From: Pseudophaeobacter sp. EL27
Lineage (GTDB): Bacteria > Pseudomonadota > Alphaproteobacteria > Rhodobacterales > Rhodobacteraceae
Assembly (NCBI RefSeq): GCF_900313025.1
Contig: NZ_OMPQ01000015.1
Coordinates: 71,775-135,774, forward strand
Length of the DNA stretch: 64,000 bases
Reading direction: 5' to 3'
The notes beneath the pieces were generated by a model that ran no database searches, had not been told where the DNA came from, and saw only the letters and a program-made list of their open reading frames with translations. This document shows, piece by piece, positions 16,307 through 26,087 of this stretch. Made by a program: the position numbers and the translations under genes. The stretch's first letter is position 1, and each line of letters begins with the position of its first letter.

Positions 16307-16924
16307 ATGCAAGTTATCCTTCTTGAGCGCGTAGCCAAACTGGGCCAGATGGGCGACGTTGTAGACGTCAAACCCGGTTTTGCCCGCAACTTCCTGCTGC
16401 CCCAGGCGAAAGCCAAGGTCGCATCGGAAGCCAACCTGGCCGCCTTTGAGGCCCAGAAAGCGCAGCTGGAAGCACGCAATCTGGAAACCAAAGCAGAAGC
16501 AGAAGCACTGGCCGAAAAGCTGGACGGTCAGCAGTTCGTCGTGATTCGCTCCGCTTCGGATGCTGGTGCCCTCTACGGTTCCGTCACACCACGTGACGCC
16601 GCTGAAGCCGCCACCGAAGCCGGGTTCTCGGTCGACAAAAAGCAGGTTGCTCTGATCGATCCGATCAAAGACCTCGGCCTGCACACTGTTGTGGTCAAAC
16701 TGCACCCAGAAGTCGAAGCTCAGATCAAGATGAACGTAGCCCGTTCTGAAGAAGAAGCTGAGCTGCAGGCCTCTGGCAAATCGATCCAGGAGCTCGCTGC
16801 CGAAGAGGAAGCCGCTGCTGAATTCGAAATCGCAGAACTGTTTGACGATATCGGCGCAGCCGCATCCGACGACGACGAGGGCGACGCTCCCGCAGCTGCC
16901 TCTGACGAAGAGCCCGCTGCCTGA
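16307..16924 (+). CDS. rplI: 50S ribosomal protein bL9 with a long acidic tail
   Basis: 205 residues, against about 150 in Escherichia coli. Residues 1-150 are standard bL9: the N-domain [19 protein letters not shown], the [15 protein letters not shown] region, the connecting helix and the C-domain ([30 protein letters not shown]). The last 45 or so residues are Ala/Glu/Asp-rich with no basic residues ([16 protein letters not shown], then SDDDEG). Similar acidic extensions are known in other Alphaproteobacteria and are not expected to bind RNA. Strong AGGAGA ribosome-binding site and a terminator 30 bases downstream. Confidence 0.96.
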   Translation: MQVILLERVAKLGQMGDVVDVKPGFARNFLLPQAKAKVASEANLAAFEAQKAQLEARNLETKAEAEALAEKLDGQQFVVIRSASDAGALYGSVTPRDAAEAATEAGFSVDKKQVALIDPIKDLGLHTVVVKLHPEVEAQIKMNVARSEEEAELQASGKSIQELAAEEEAAAEFEIAELFDDIGAAASDDDEGDAPAAASDEEPAA

Positions 16925-16953
16925 TCTCCCTTCGATCAGACGACAAATGATTC

Positions 16954-16984
16954 AAAAGGCCACGCCCTCGCGGTGTGGCCTTTT
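16954..16984 (+). terminator. Terminator of the rpsF-rpsR-rplI operon
   Basis: AAAAGGCCACGCC and GGTGTGGCCTTTT form a 13-bp stem with one wobble pair and a 5-base loop, ending in a T-run. Confidence 0.92.
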
Positions 16985-17062
16985 GTCCGTCAGGGCTAGC
17001 CCAATCCTTTGTTCGGTCCTATTTTGGTGTTGCGACATCTTTGGATTTAAGGAGCAAAGCAT

Positions 17063-17431
17063 ATGAATAACCGAGTTTTGACAGGTCTTTGTGGTGGCTT
17101 CCTTTTGCTGGCAGTCTCTGCCTGTAACACTGTTCCGCTGGAGGCCCCGCTACAGGTCAGCGGCTCGCCAGCCTCAAATTTCGCGGGCGATGAGGCCCAG
17201 TGCCGCGCAGAAGCACGGCGTGTGGGACAGGGGCATATCGGCAAGACTGCGGCTATTGGTGGCGCAGGTGGGGCCATTGGCGGTGCTGTAGAGAGCGGCG
17301 ACAAGGCCCTGGCGGGTGCCATCGTTGGCGCCGCTGTTGGCGCTGCAATTGGCGATGCCCAGGTTAAGGAAGCGCAGCGCAACTACCTGGTTCAATGCAT
17401 GCAACAGCGCGGCCATGCCGTGACCGGTTAA
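17063..17431 (+). CDS. Glycine-zipper outer-membrane lipoprotein
   Basis: 122 residues. A lipoprotein signal ends in the lipobox LAVSAC (Cys21). The mature part has a glycine-zipper segment (AAIGGAGGAIGGAVESGD then GAIVGAAVGAAIGD, about 63-98) of the type found in SlyB/17-kDa antigen-like lipoproteins, followed by a short Cys-containing tail (YLVQCMQQRGH). Such proteins are anchored in the outer membrane and are linked to envelope integrity. It appears to be a single-gene unit with AAGGAG before the start. Confidence 0.85.
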   Translation: MNNRVLTGLCGGFLLLAVSACNTVPLEAPLQVSGSPASNFAGDEAQCRAEARRVGQGHIGKTAAIGGAGGAIGGAVESGDKALAGAIVGAAVGAAIGDAQVKEAQRNYLVQCMQQRGHAVTG

Positions 17432-17551
17432 TCTCGACAGGCTTGCCCCTGCAATCTCCCCAGCCAGCGGCAGTCAGAAACTCGCCGCCCCAAAAGCCCC
17501 GCGCACCTGGAATGGGCCAATGCCCTTTTCCGGCCCCTAAGCAGGTTTCCC

Positions 17552-18031
17552 ATGTCTCGACGTCAATTCCTCGCTCTTTGCCTTGCCCTGCCACTTGCAC
17601 TGCCCGCCTGCGGCTCGGCGGGCGGAGACACACTGGATGAGAACGCAGCCTTTGACCCGCCGCTTTATCCCAATGAGACCCCCGACCTGCGCCGCAGCAT
17701 CAACCATTGGGCCGACCACTACGACATCCCTCGCCTCCTGGTGCACCGGCTGGCCGTCCGCGAAAGCACCCATCGCCCCTGGGCCATCAACCGGCCCTAT
17801 TATGGCTTGTTGCAGATTCTGCCTGCCACAGCCCGCTCCATGGGGTTTTCCGGCAAGCCCTCGGATCTGCTGGATGCCGATACAAATCTTGAGTTTTCAG
17901 TAAAATACCTGCGCGGTGCCTGGCTCTTATCGGACGGCGACTACGACACTGCGGTCAAACACTATTCCCGCGGCTACTATTACGAGGCCAAAAGGCGCGG
18001 CATGCTCAAGGAAACCGGGTTGGCGAACTAA
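17552..18031 (+). CDS. Lytic transglycosylase (SLT) lipoprotein
   Basis: 159 residues. Lipobox LALPAC (Cys20). The SLT/goose-lysozyme-like fold is indicated by LVHRLAVREST (catalytic Glu about residue 72), YYGLLQILPATARSMGF and LEFSVKYLRGAW, followed by HYSRGYY. It would cleave peptidoglycan glycans from the outer-membrane face. It is compact, with almost no sequence beyond the catalytic domain. The next gene, a periplasmic nucleotidase, starts 100 bases downstream and may be separate. Confidence 0.87.
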   Translation: MSRRQFLALCLALPLALPACGSAGGDTLDENAAFDPPLYPNETPDLRRSINHWADHYDIPRLLVHRLAVRESTHRPWAINRPYYGLLQILPATARSMGFSGKPSDLLDADTNLEFSVKYLRGAWLLSDGDYDTAVKHYSRGYYYEAKRRGMLKETGLAN

Positions 18032-18130
18032 CCCGCACAATCCTTTGGGGAAAATTGGTCGGGACTCCTGTCATTTTGATGTTATCGTTACCGGATATCC
18101 AAGCAGCAAATTTACACTGGGAGTTTCACC

Positions 18131-20089
18131 ATGCCGATCTCACTTGACCGCCGGTCCTTTCTCGCGGGCAGCGCCGGCCTCATCGCGCTGCATCCGTTTT
18201 CGCTCCAGGCGGGCTCAAACCAGGTCCATCTGCGCCTGATGGAAACAACCGACCTGCATGTGCATGTCTTTCCCTATGACTATTACGCCGACAAACCCCG
18301 CGACACGGTGGGGCTGGCCCGTACCGCCGCGATCGTCAATGAGATCCGGGCTGAGGCCAGCAATGCTTTGCTGCTGGATAATGGTGACTTTTTGCAGGGC
18401 AACCCGATGGGGGATTACATCGCCTATGAGCGCGGCATGCGCGACGGCGATCTGCATCCGGTGATTGCGGCGATGAATGCTGTGGGCTTTGATGCCTCCA
18501 CCTTAGGCAATCATGAGTTCAATTACGGCCTTGATTTCCTGATGAAATCCCTTGCCGGAGCGGATTTTCCGGTGGTCTGCGCCAATATCGCCAAAGAGAG
18601 TGGTGCAGCGCCGCGCGACGACAAGACCCTGCTGCTGCCCTATGTGCTGATGGACCGCGAGCTGACAGATGGTGCGGGACAAAAGCATGCCATCAAGATT
18701 GGCCTCATCGGCTTTGTGCCGCCACAGGTGATGAACTGGGATCGCCGCCATCTGGAGGGCAATGTTGAGGCCCGCGACATTCTGCAATGCGCCCGTGCCT
18801 ATGTGCCGGAAATGAAGGAAAAGGGCGCCGATATCATCATCGCCCTGTCGCACTCGGGCATTGGTGAGGCACAGGAGCGCGAGGGCATGGAGAATGCCTC
18901 GCTGGTGCTGGCCGGCGTTGATGGTATTGATGCCATCATGACCGGGCACAGCCATCTGGTCTTCCCCTCGTCCAAGTATGACGGGCTCGACGGGATTGAC
19001 GTTGCCAAGGGCACGCTGCAGGGCAAACCTGCCACCATGGGCGGCTATTGGGGCAGCCACCTGGGGCTGATTGATCTGATGCTGGAACGGGACGCAGGCG
19101 GCTGGCGCGTTGTTGGCCATGCCTCAGAGGCGCGGCCGATTTCCAAACGCAATGAGGATCGCTCAATCACCGCCCTGGTGGAGAGCGATGCAAAGGTTTT
19201 GGCCTCTGCCGCGCAGGAGCACGAGGAAACCCTGGCCTATGTGCGCCGCGCGGTAGGCAAAACAGACGCTCCGCTGCACAGCTACTTTGCCCTGGTTGCA
19301 GATGATCCCTCGGTGCAGATCGTCTCCATCGCTCAGAGCTGGTACATCGCTCAGATGCTGAAGGGCACCGAATATGAGGGCCTGCCCATTCTGTCTGCCG
19401 CAGCCCCCTTCAAGGCCGGTGGCCGTGGTGGGCCAGAGTATTTCACTGATGTGCCAAAGGGCGATGTGGCGATCAAGAATGTCTCGGATCTATACCTCTA
19501 CCCCAATACCGCACGGGCGGTTTTGGTCAGCGGCGCTCAGGTCAAGGACTGGCTGGAACGCTCGGCTGGCATGTTCAATCAGGTTGATCCTGGCAAGGCA
19601 GATCAGTTGCTGCTCAATCCAGAATTCCCCAGCTACAACTTTGATGTGATGGATGGGGTGAGCTACCAGATCGACCTGAGCCAGCCGTCAAAGTACAGCA
19701 GCAAGGGGGCCCTGGAGAACCCAGAGGCAAATCGCATCGTCAATTTGACCTATAACGGCGCGCCCATTGATGCCGAGGCAAAATTCATCATCGCCACCAA
19801 CAATTACCGTGCCTCTGGTGGCGGCGATTTCCCTGGCGCCAAGGGCGATACCATCGTGTTTGAAGGTCCGGACACCAACCGCGATGTCATCGTGCGCTAC
19901 ATCGTCGAGAAAGGCACCATCAGCCCCCGTGCGGATGCCAACTGGAGCTTTGCCCCCCTGCCCGGCACCAGTGTCCTGTTTGACACCGGGCCAAAGGCCA
20001 GCGATTACGCCAGCGAGGTTCAGGGCGTCGATATCACCCCCGCCGGAGAGGGCCCCGACGGTTTTGCCCGCTTCCGCATTGATCTTTGA
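18131..20089 (+). CDS. cpdB: 2',3'-cyclic-nucleotide 2'-phosphodiesterase / 3'-nucleotidase (CpdB-like)
   Basis: 652 residues. A Tat-type signal (DRRSFLAGSAGLIALHPF, twin Arg) targets it to the periplasm. N-terminal calcineurin-like metallophosphatase motifs are complete: METTDLHVHVFPYDYY, LLLDNGDFLQGNP, STLGNHEFNYGLDF, ALSHSGIG and MTGHSHLVFP. The C-terminal 5'-nucleotidase substrate-binding domain follows (AAPFKAGGRGGPEYFTDVP, DLYLYPNTARAVLVSG, IIATNNYRASGGGDFPG). It degrades extracellular cyclic nucleotides and nucleotides for phosphate and nucleoside salvage. Length and domain order are normal for CpdB. Confidence 0.92.
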   Translation: MPISLDRRSFLAGSAGLIALHPFSLQAGSNQVHLRLMETTDLHVHVFPYDYYADKPRDTVGLARTAAIVNEIRAEASNALLLDNGDFLQGNPMGDYIAYERGMRDGDLHPVIAAMNAVGFDASTLGNHEFNYGLDFLMKSLAGADFPVVCANIAKESGAAPRDDKTLLLPYVLMDRELTDGAGQKHAIKIGLIGFVPPQVMNWDRRHLEGNVEARDILQCARAYVPEMKEKGADIIIALSHSGIGEAQEREGMENASLVLAGVDGIDAIMTGHSHLVFPSSKYDGLDGIDVAKGTLQGKPATMGGYWGSHLGLIDLMLERDAGGWRVVGHASEARPISKRNEDRSITALVESDAKVLASAAQEHEETLAYVRRAVGKTDAPLHSYFALVADDPSVQIVSIAQSWYIAQMLKGTEYEGLPILSAAAPFKAGGRGGPEYFTDVPKGDVAIKNVSDLYLYPNTARAVLVSGAQVKDWLERSAGMFNQVDPGKADQLLLNPEFPSYNFDVMDGVSYQIDLSQPSKYSSKGALENPEANRIVNLTYNGAPIDAEAKFIIATNNYRASGGGDFPGAKGDTIVFEGPDTNRDVIVRYIVEKGTISPRADANWSFAPLPGTSVLFDTGPKASDYASEVQGVDITPAGEGPDGFARFRIDL

Positions 20090-20120
20090 TCTCGACTCCA
20101 TCTTTGATGGATGAGAGACA

Positions 20121-20149
20121 AAGGGGCCCGCTGACATGGCGGGCCCCTT
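20121..20149. terminator. Bidirectional terminator between cpdB and the chemoreceptor gene
   Basis: AAGGGGCCCGC and GCGGGCCCCTT form a perfect 11-bp stem with a 7-base loop between two converging genes. Confidence 0.9.
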
Positions 20150-20172
20150 CTTACATACTGCTGATCCTGGTA

Positions 20173-22587
20173 TCAGAAATCATCCCACCGGACCTGATCA
20201 TCTGTACCGGTTGCAGCCATCACCGGTTCAGCCTTTACGGGCTCATCCCAGCTCTCGCCCTCACCGCTTGGATGGGCTTCAAAGGCGGTCTGCGGGGCAG
20301 AAGTATTGGCAAGGGGGGAGACAGTCGCGGCACCGTCGATCTCAAAGTTCCCCATCAGTTCGACCAGCTTGCCGGCATCCGTTTTCAGCAACATGCTAGC
20401 GGCGGTGGATTCCTCCACCATGGCGGCATTCTGCTGTGTCACCTGATCCAGCTGCATCATGCCGGAATTGATCTCATTGAGGCCCGTTGATTGCTCAACC
20501 GCACCTTCGGCAATGCCAGAAACCTGTTTGGAGATCCGGCTGACCTGTTGAACGATGGTTTGCAAGGCGCCACCTGCCCGGCCAACCAGATCAACGCCGC
20601 GGCCAACCTGCTTGCCACTGTCTTCGATCAAGGTCTTGATTTCCATCGCCGCGTCAGAAGAACGCTGTGCCAGGGCACGTACCTCGCTCGCCACCACGGC
20701 AAACCCACGACCGGCTTCTCCGGCACGGGCGGCTTCGACACCGGCATTCAGCGCCAACAGGTTGGTCTGGAAAGCGATATCATCAATCACCGAGATGATT
20801 TGCGAAATACTCTCAGAGGAGCTCTCGATCTCGGTCATCGCCGCAACAGCCTTTTGCACCACCACATCGCTGGTCTCGGCCTCAACGCGTGCTTCTTCCA
20901 TGGTCTGCTCAACTGCCTTTGCACCCTCGGCTGCGGATTTGACCGAGGCCGTCAGCTCATCCAGGGCCGCCGCAGTTTCTTCCAGCGTTGCAGCCTGGCT
21001 TTCGGTGCGGCTCGACAGATCCTGCGAAGCCTGACTGATCTCAGCCGCGCCATTGCCGATACTGCTGGAGGTGTCCATCACATGGCCAACAATGCCCTTC
21101 AGGTTCTGTACGGTGTTGTTGAAATCTCCGCGCAGCTTTTCATAGTCTTCGGGGAACTGTTCCTCGATCTGCGCCTGCAGATTGCCTTTGGACAGTTGTG
21201 ACAATTCCTGGCTCAACCGTTCCACCACATGGTTCAGCTCAGCATCGCGGCCTTCGGCCTTTTTCTGCTCCAGGGCCTGCATCTCAACCAGGGCATCGCG
21301 GAAAACGTCCAGGGCGCGGGCCATTTGGCCAACTTCGTCACCACGCTCCTGGCCCTGAATTTCGACGGTGTTGTCGCCGTCAGCGAGACCTTTCATCGAT
21401 ACGGTGATCCGATTGACAGCGCGGGCCAGACTGGTCCCGACAATCAAGGCAAAGGCACTGCCCAACACGATGGCGACCAGGATTGCAGCTGGGATCATTG
21501 TCTGCGCTTGGGCCGAGATCGCGGCATTTTCAGCGCGACGCGCCTGCATCAGAGCAAGCTCTTCAGCCTTGAAGGCAGAGATGATCTCGGAGAATTCAGC
21601 AAAGAACGCCGCTCCGCGCCCTTCACCCACAAAATCCGCCATATCATCCATTGTTTTGGCATCGCCAATTTCTCGGCGCAGCTGAAGCAGCGGTTCCACG
21701 GCCTGTTCACGCCAGTCGGCGATGATCTTGGCCATCTTTTCCGCCCGGATCTCCTGCATCATGCTCTCGACCGACTTAACTTCCAACTCAGCGACCAGCC
21801 GTTCGAACTCAGCCGCATTGGCGTTGAAAGAGTCCAATAGCGTGTTTTCGCCGACCAGAAGGAACCCACGCATTCCAGCCTGCAAATCTACAGCGATGGT
21901 CTGTAGGTCTTTGGCGTCACTGATAATTGAGTGGGAACGCTCCACCGCTTCGAGGGAGCTATTCATAAACTCTGGGCTGGCAATGCCGGTTTTCACCAGG
22001 GTCATAAATGCCTGTCGGCGATTGCTCAGGTTCACTTCTTCTTCTTCGATGAAACTCTCAATCTCCGTGCGGAAGGCATCAAAAAACTCTGTGCCTTTGG
22101 CCTTCCTCACTTCGGCCGCCATGTCATTCATGGTCATTGCATCACCAATGTCCCGGCGAAGCTGAATGGCGTGCTCAGCAACCTCGGTCTGCCAGGCGCG
22201 CAGGATGTTCTCCGCCTGCGTTAGCTGCTCCACCATCTGAGGTTCATCGCTGACGGTCTGATACAATTCCTCAAAGGCGACAAAGGTCTCTGCCACACCA
22301 TTTTCATAGGGTTCCAGATATTGTTCTTGGCCAGCCAAAAGATAGCCGCGCAGGCCCGCTTCCATTTCGAAGGCAGATGAGGTGAGATGCGCTACCTCGT
22401 CCAAGATGTGCTGTGTGTGGTCAACCTTATGTGAGGTCTCTTCCATCAGTTTGAGATCAAAGACCGTCAGTGCACCAACGCCCCCGATCAGAATCAATGG
22501 GAACAACGCAGCAGACATGACTTTTGTCTTGGTCTTTACACTGGAAAGAGAAAATCTCCGTACCTTATTCGCAGAAATACCGGTCAT
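20173..22587 (-). CDS. Methyl-accepting chemotaxis protein with two tandem CHASE3-like sensor domains
   Basis: 804 residues. TM1 is near 24-43. The periplasmic region (about 45-360) has two similar halves: [20 protein letters not shown] and [15 protein letters not shown] in the first, [20 protein letters not shown] and [15 protein letters not shown] in the second, i.e. a duplicated CHASE3-type helical sensor. TM2 is near 365-388, then HAMP (about 390-445) and an MCP signalling domain (tip [20 protein letters not shown]). The C-terminus ends VRWDDF, resembling a tethering pentapeptide for CheR/CheB. The ligand is unknown. It is not next to a che operon. Confidence 0.93.
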   Translation of the reverse strand: MTGISANKVRRFSLSSVKTKTKVMSAALFPLILIGGVGALTVFDLKLMEETSHKVDHTQHILDEVAHLTSSAFEMEAGLRGYLLAGQEQYLEPYENGVAETFVAFEELYQTVSDEPQMVEQLTQAENILRAWQTEVAEHAIQLRRDIGDAMTMNDMAAEVRKAKGTEFFDAFRTEIESFIEEEEVNLSNRRQAFMTLVKTGIASPEFMNSSLEAVERSHSIISDAKDLQTIAVDLQAGMRGFLLVGENTLLDSFNANAAEFERLVAELEVKSVESMMQEIRAEKMAKIIADWREQAVEPLLQLRREIGDAKTMDDMADFVGEGRGAAFFAEFSEIISAFKAEELALMQARRAENAAISAQAQTMIPAAILVAIVLGSAFALIVGTSLARAVNRITVSMKGLADGDNTVEIQGQERGDEVGQMARALDVFRDALVEMQALEQKKAEGRDAELNHVVERLSQELSQLSKGNLQAQIEEQFPEDYEKLRGDFNNTVQNLKGIVGHVMDTSSSIGNGAAEISQASQDLSSRTESQAATLEETAAALDELTASVKSAAEGAKAVEQTMEEARVEAETSDVVVQKAVAAMTEIESSSESISQIISVIDDIAFQTNLLALNAGVEAARAGEAGRGFAVVASEVRALAQRSSDAAMEIKTLIEDSGKQVGRGVDLVGRAGGALQTIVQQVSRISKQVSGIAEGAVEQSTGLNEINSGMMQLDQVTQQNAAMVEESTAASMLLKTDAGKLVELMGNFEIDGAATVSPLANTSAPQTAFEAHPSGEGESWDEPVKAEPVMAATGTDDQVRWDDF

Positions 22588-22734
22588 CGTTACATCCTGT
22601 GAGAATCAATATCTCTCTCAGAATGAGACAAAAGACTTACCATACTATTAGTTGTATTAGTCGATTTACATTTCAATTCCTGAATTCATCTCAGGAAAAG
22701 CCAACGCAACCAAAACTTCAAAGTCTCAAAAAAA

Positions 22735-22757
22735 GGGGCCGCCCAAAAGGCGACCCC
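22735..22757 (-). terminator. Terminator of tig
   Basis: GGGGCCGCC pairs with GGCGACCCC (one mismatch) around a CAAAA loop, followed on the minus strand by seven T residues. Confidence 0.85.
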
Positions 22758-22779
22758 GAAAAACATAATTAAAGGAAGA

Positions 22780-24111
22780 TTATTCTTCTTCCAGAGCCTC
22801 AACAGCTTTCTGAAGATCCTCTTTCGAGACTTCTTTCTCCGCAACTGTTGCCGATTCAAACAGGTGATCGATGACTTTGTCTTCAAACAGAGGCGCGCGC
22901 AATTGCTGTTGCATTTGAGCGTTCTGCTGGATGAATTCAAAGAACTGACGTTCCTGACCAGGGTACTGACGCGCCTGTGCCATGATGGCCTGGGTCATTT
23001 CAGCATCGGTCACTTCGACTTCTGCTTTCTGACCCAGCTCTGCCAGCAGCAGGCCTAGGCGCACACGGCGCTCAGCCAGCTTGGTGTGCTCTTCGGTGGT
23101 TTCGATTTCACCGTGGTCGTGACCTTCAACCTCTGGGTGATCCTCGTGCCACAGCTGGTGCGAGATCTGCTTGGCTTCGGCTTCGACCAGCGAAGGAGGC
23201 AGGTCAAAGGAAACCAGCTCGTCCAGCTTGTCCAGCGTCGCACGCTTCATCACAGCGCGGGCAGCACCGGCGTATTCGGATTCGAGACGCTCACGGATCT
23301 GGCCCTTCAGACCATCAAGATCTTCGGCGCCGAATTTCTTCGCCATCTCGTCGTTGATCTCGGCAGCTTTGGGTGCCTTGACCTCTTTGATGGTGCAGGA
23401 GAAGACAGCTTCTTTGCCCGCCAGGTGCTCGGCCTGATACTCTTCGGGGAAGGTCACGGAGACGTCTTTTTCGTCGCCGGCCTTCACGCCAACCAGCTGC
23501 TCTTCGAAACCAGGGATGAAGGAGTTGGAGCCCAGAACCAGTGGGTAGTCGTCAGCCGCGCCGCCTTCAAAGGCTTCGCCGTCCACTTTACCCAGGAAGT
23601 CGATGACGACCTGATCGCCATCTTCAGAAGCAGCTGCTTCGTCACGGGCTTCAAATTCCTGGGCGTTCTCAGCCAGGTTTTCCAGAGCTTCGGTGACAGC
23701 TTCGTCTTCTGCTTTCACAACCAGCTTTTCGAGGGTCACGCCGGACAGGTCAACCGCAGGAATTTCTGGCAGGGCTTCATAGGACATATCAACGCTGACG
23801 TCGTCGCCCTCTTTCCAGTCTTCGTTGGTCATTTTGACGTCGGGCTGCATTGCAGGGCGGTCGCCGGATTTTTCAAAGTGCTCGTTCATGGCACCGTCGA
23901 TGGTTTCCTGCATCGCTTCGCCAATCATGCGCTGGCCGAACTGCTTTTTCAGCAGCGCCATCGGCACCTTGCCTTTGCGGAAACCCTTCATTTCGATTTC
24001 CGGCTGGGCCTCTGTCAGCTTTTCATTGACCTTGGCGTCCAGTTCGGCAGCGGTGACCGTGATGGCGTAGCCGCGTTTCAGACCTTCGTTCAGTGTCTCG
24101 GTGACCTGCAT
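22780..24111 (-). CDS. tig: Trigger factor (ribosome-associated chaperone/prolyl isomerase)
   Basis: 443 residues. The ribosome-binding signature [20 protein letters not shown] is in the N-domain. The FKBP-type PPIase domain follows ([55 protein letters not shown], about 150-245), and then the helical C-domain. The frame is open upstream of [15 protein letters not shown], but that is the family N-terminus, so the ATG at 24111 was chosen. It folds nascent chains at the exit tunnel. The clpP-clpX genes often found downstream of tig are not here. Confidence 0.96.
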   Translation of the reverse strand: MQVTETLNEGLKRGYAITVTAAELDAKVNEKLTEAQPEIEMKGFRKGKVPMALLKKQFGQRMIGEAMQETIDGAMNEHFEKSGDRPAMQPDVKMTNEDWKEGDDVSVDMSYEALPEIPAVDLSGVTLEKLVVKAEDEAVTEALENLAENAQEFEARDEAAASEDGDQVVIDFLGKVDGEAFEGGAADDYPLVLGSNSFIPGFEEQLVGVKAGDEKDVSVTFPEEYQAEHLAGKEAVFSCTIKEVKAPKAAEINDEMAKKFGAEDLDGLKGQIRERLESEYAGAARAVMKRATLDKLDELVSFDLPPSLVEAEAKQISHQLWHEDHPEVEGHDHGEIETTEEHTKLAERRVRLGLLLAELGQKAEVEVTDAEMTQAIMAQARQYPGQERQFFEFIQQNAQMQQQLRAPLFEDKVIDHLFESATVAEKEVSKEDLQKAVEALEEE

Positions 24112-24268
24112 GTTATACCCCATAGAGATTCGGGACGCGCGCGCGCAGGCACCGCCCCCAGACAATTTGAGGCCTTCTATTGTTACTGGCGGCGCGGTGC
24201 AAGAGCCATTGCCGGTTTCCCCCTCTCAAAGCAGCAATTCCAGCGCATTTTTTGGCTCACCCACAAAA

Positions 24269-24297
24269 AAGCACGCCCCCAAACAGGGGACGTGCTT
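24269..24297 (-). terminator. Terminator of the porin gene
   Basis: AAGCACG-CCCC pairs with GGGG-A-CGTGCTT around a short loop. On the minus strand it is followed by TTTT. Confidence 0.8.
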
Positions 24298-24328
24298 CTT
24301 GTTTTGAAAACCGAGGGGAAATCTGTCT

Positions 24329-25447
24329 TCAGAACTTCCAGCGAGCGCCGGCCAGGATCACATTGGCATCCTGGTAGGTGGTCGCCGATGTGTCAGCGTA
24401 GGAATATTCGCGATAAGCGATATAGGTCTCAAGATTGAAACGGTCGATCTTCTGGACCGCGCCAATGCCCCAGCTTTCCGAGGAGTCGCCTGCGGTGACC
24501 AGATCGGAGCCATCGTAGTAGTCCACCGAGAAGGAGGTCGAACCGGCGGCGATCAGGTTTGCCGAATAGCCAAGCTTGGCATAGGCATAGTTGCCGGAGA
24601 TATCGCGGTCGCCACCAGCAATTGCCAATGAAATCCCGGTATCTTTGTGCAAAAGCGCAATCGAACCGGAAATATCACGACGGTCCTGGGAGCCGGTTTG
24701 CTCGGTCCAGGCGGCACCCAAACCAGCATCCAGCGCAAAGGCACCCAGGTCGTCGTTGCTGTAGCGTACAGCGACATCGTAGGTTTCGCGATCGTTGTTG
24801 TCCGCCAAGATATCGGTGCCGTAAGACGCCGAGAAGGTGAACCCACCGAAGTTGTTGCTGTCATAGCGAACGCGGCCCAGACGGCTGCCGTCGATATCGG
24901 TGAAAGCATCACCAATCGCAACAGTGCTCAGCGCACCAGTGCCATCACGGAAGAAGAAACCACCGCCGATATCCGGAACCGAGTTGCTGGCGGCAAGGCC
25001 AGTGCCGGAGAAGTCAGCGCCGGTGATGCCATCGGTTGCCATAGAGCCCTGACCAGCAGAGAACGTACCGTACTTGGCAGTTTCAAACTGGAAATCAACA
25101 TGACGCAGGTTGGTCCGGCGCCAATTGGTCAAATCACCTTTGGTGGTTTGATCCGTGCCGTCAGACGCGCGCAGACCAAAGGCTGTTTCAAAGTTAAACT
25201 TCAGGGTGTTTTCGCCAAAGGCCTGCTCGACCCAAAAACCGATCCGCGAGTTTGACGAGGAGTTGTCAACAGCGCGGTTGTAGTCTTCGACGCCATCGTC
25301 AAAAGACTGGTAGGATGGGTTGAACTGACCGTACCAGCGGAAGCTACCGCCATTGTCATTGGTATAGGTGGGGCCCGCAAATGCCGGCGCGGCCAGCAAA
25401 GCAGCGGCAACGGCTGCACTGCTGCGCAATACGAGTTTGGTGCTCAT
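24329..25447 (-). CDS. Outer-membrane porin (Gram-negative porin, Porin_4-like)
   Basis: 372 residues. Sec signal cleaved near APAFAGPTY. The mature protein has alternating amphipathic strands with Gly/Tyr/Asp-rich turns (GGSFRWYGQFNPSYQSFDDG, SSNSRIGFWVEQAFGEN, TAKYGTFSAGQGSMATDGI) and ends ILAGARWKF with the C-terminal Phe required for BAM assembly. It resembles the trimeric general porins of Rhodobacterales. It is monocistronic, with a 350-base upstream region containing a CRP/FNR-type palindrome, so expression is probably responsive to nutrients or respiration. Confidence 0.9.
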   Translation of the reverse strand: MSTKLVLRSSAAVAAALLAAPAFAGPTYTNDNGGSFRWYGQFNPSYQSFDDGVEDYNRAVDNSSSNSRIGFWVEQAFGENTLKFNFETAFGLRASDGTDQTTKGDLTNWRRTNLRHVDFQFETAKYGTFSAGQGSMATDGITGADFSGTGLAASNSVPDIGGGFFFRDGTGALSTVAIGDAFTDIDGSRLGRVRYDSNNFGGFTFSASYGTDILADNNDRETYDVAVRYSNDDLGAFALDAGLGAAWTEQTGSQDRRDISGSIALLHKDTGISLAIAGGDRDISGNYAYAKLGYSANLIAAGSTSFSVDYYDGSDLVTAGDSSESWGIGAVQKIDRFNLETYIAYREYSYADTSATTYQDANVILAGARWKF

Positions 25448-25802
25448 GGATCTGAGTCTCCTGGTTGAGTATTGGTGGTCCGTATTCCCCCCATCCCAGG
25501 GATCCGTTCCTGTTTAGCGTTATATCAATCAGATTTTGGGGGGCGCAGTCTTGAAATTTATTCCGCTCTGCCAGGGGGGCAAAAACTGACAAAAAAGTGT
25601 TCTTTTGCGACGCTAGCGGGCGGCTTTTCGTAAAGCCGGAAAAAAGTTACGTGACCTAGTTCACGTAGCGCCTGCGCTCAGAGCAAAGCTGCCTTGCAGT
25701 CAGCGAAACTCACCGCAATTGGAGAACTTTTTTTGACCCATCGGATTCGTTTTTTCCTTCATTAACAGAAAGAAATACGCAGCATTTCTGTTCACTTTCT
25801 TG
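25448..25802. other. Porin upstream region
   Basis: 355 bases with no gene. The half nearest the porin is its promoter/5' leader. It contains a short hairpin CGGCTTTTCGTAAAGCCG (25621-25638) and the palindrome described separately. An AT-rich segment around 25726-25770 separates it from the lysis cassette. Confidence 0.45.
25648..25667. promoter_or_regulatory. CRP/FNR-family-type operator upstream of the porin
   Basis: TACGTGA-N6-TCACGTA is a perfect 7-bp inverted repeat with the half-site GTGA-N6-TCAC spacing used by CRP/FNR-superfamily regulators. It is about 200 bases before the porin start. The cognate regulator is not identifiable here. Confidence 0.5.
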
Positions 25803-26087
25803 TCAGTTACCACCTACCGGCAGCCCTAGCTCTAAATTGGGGCCCAGTTCAGGTTTGACAAGTATTTCCGCCAAAGTCGCCAGCCTGGCATTGGCACAGG
25901 CCCGCCCCTGCGCCTCGGCAACGATCGCTCTGGCCAGCTCGCCCTCAGTGCGTGGCAATGGCCCCTCATATCCGGAACAGGGCCTCAGCAGGTCTGGCGG
26001 AACGGCGACTGGTGAAAGTATCGCTTCAGGGAGAGTGCGGGTACAGGCGCTCAGCAGTATGGCCAAGCAAAGGTGACAAAGGCGCAT
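25803..26087 (-). CDS. Rz1-like outer-membrane spanin lipoprotein
   Basis: About 94 residues from the ATG giving MRLCHLCLAILLSACTRTLP. The lipobox LLSAC (Cys15) is followed by a Pro-containing periplasmic stretch (PEAILSPVAVPPDLLRPC). Its first 60 or so bases overlap the end of the i-spanin gene in another frame, the nested arrangement typical of Rz/Rz1. It would span the periplasm with the Rz partner and fuse the two membranes in the last step of lysis. The frame is open nine codons further upstream; that start is less likely because it places charged residues before the signal. Confidence 0.65.
   Translation of the reverse strand: MRLCHLCLAILLSACTRTLPEAILSPVAVPPDLLRPCSGYEGPLPRTEGELARAIVAEAQGRACANARLATLAEILVKPELGPNLELGLPVGGN

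Noticed and set aside
23086-24438. 450-codon ORF antisense to trigger factor
   Set aside because: Shadow of tig; high Phe/Val/Leu and no start signal.
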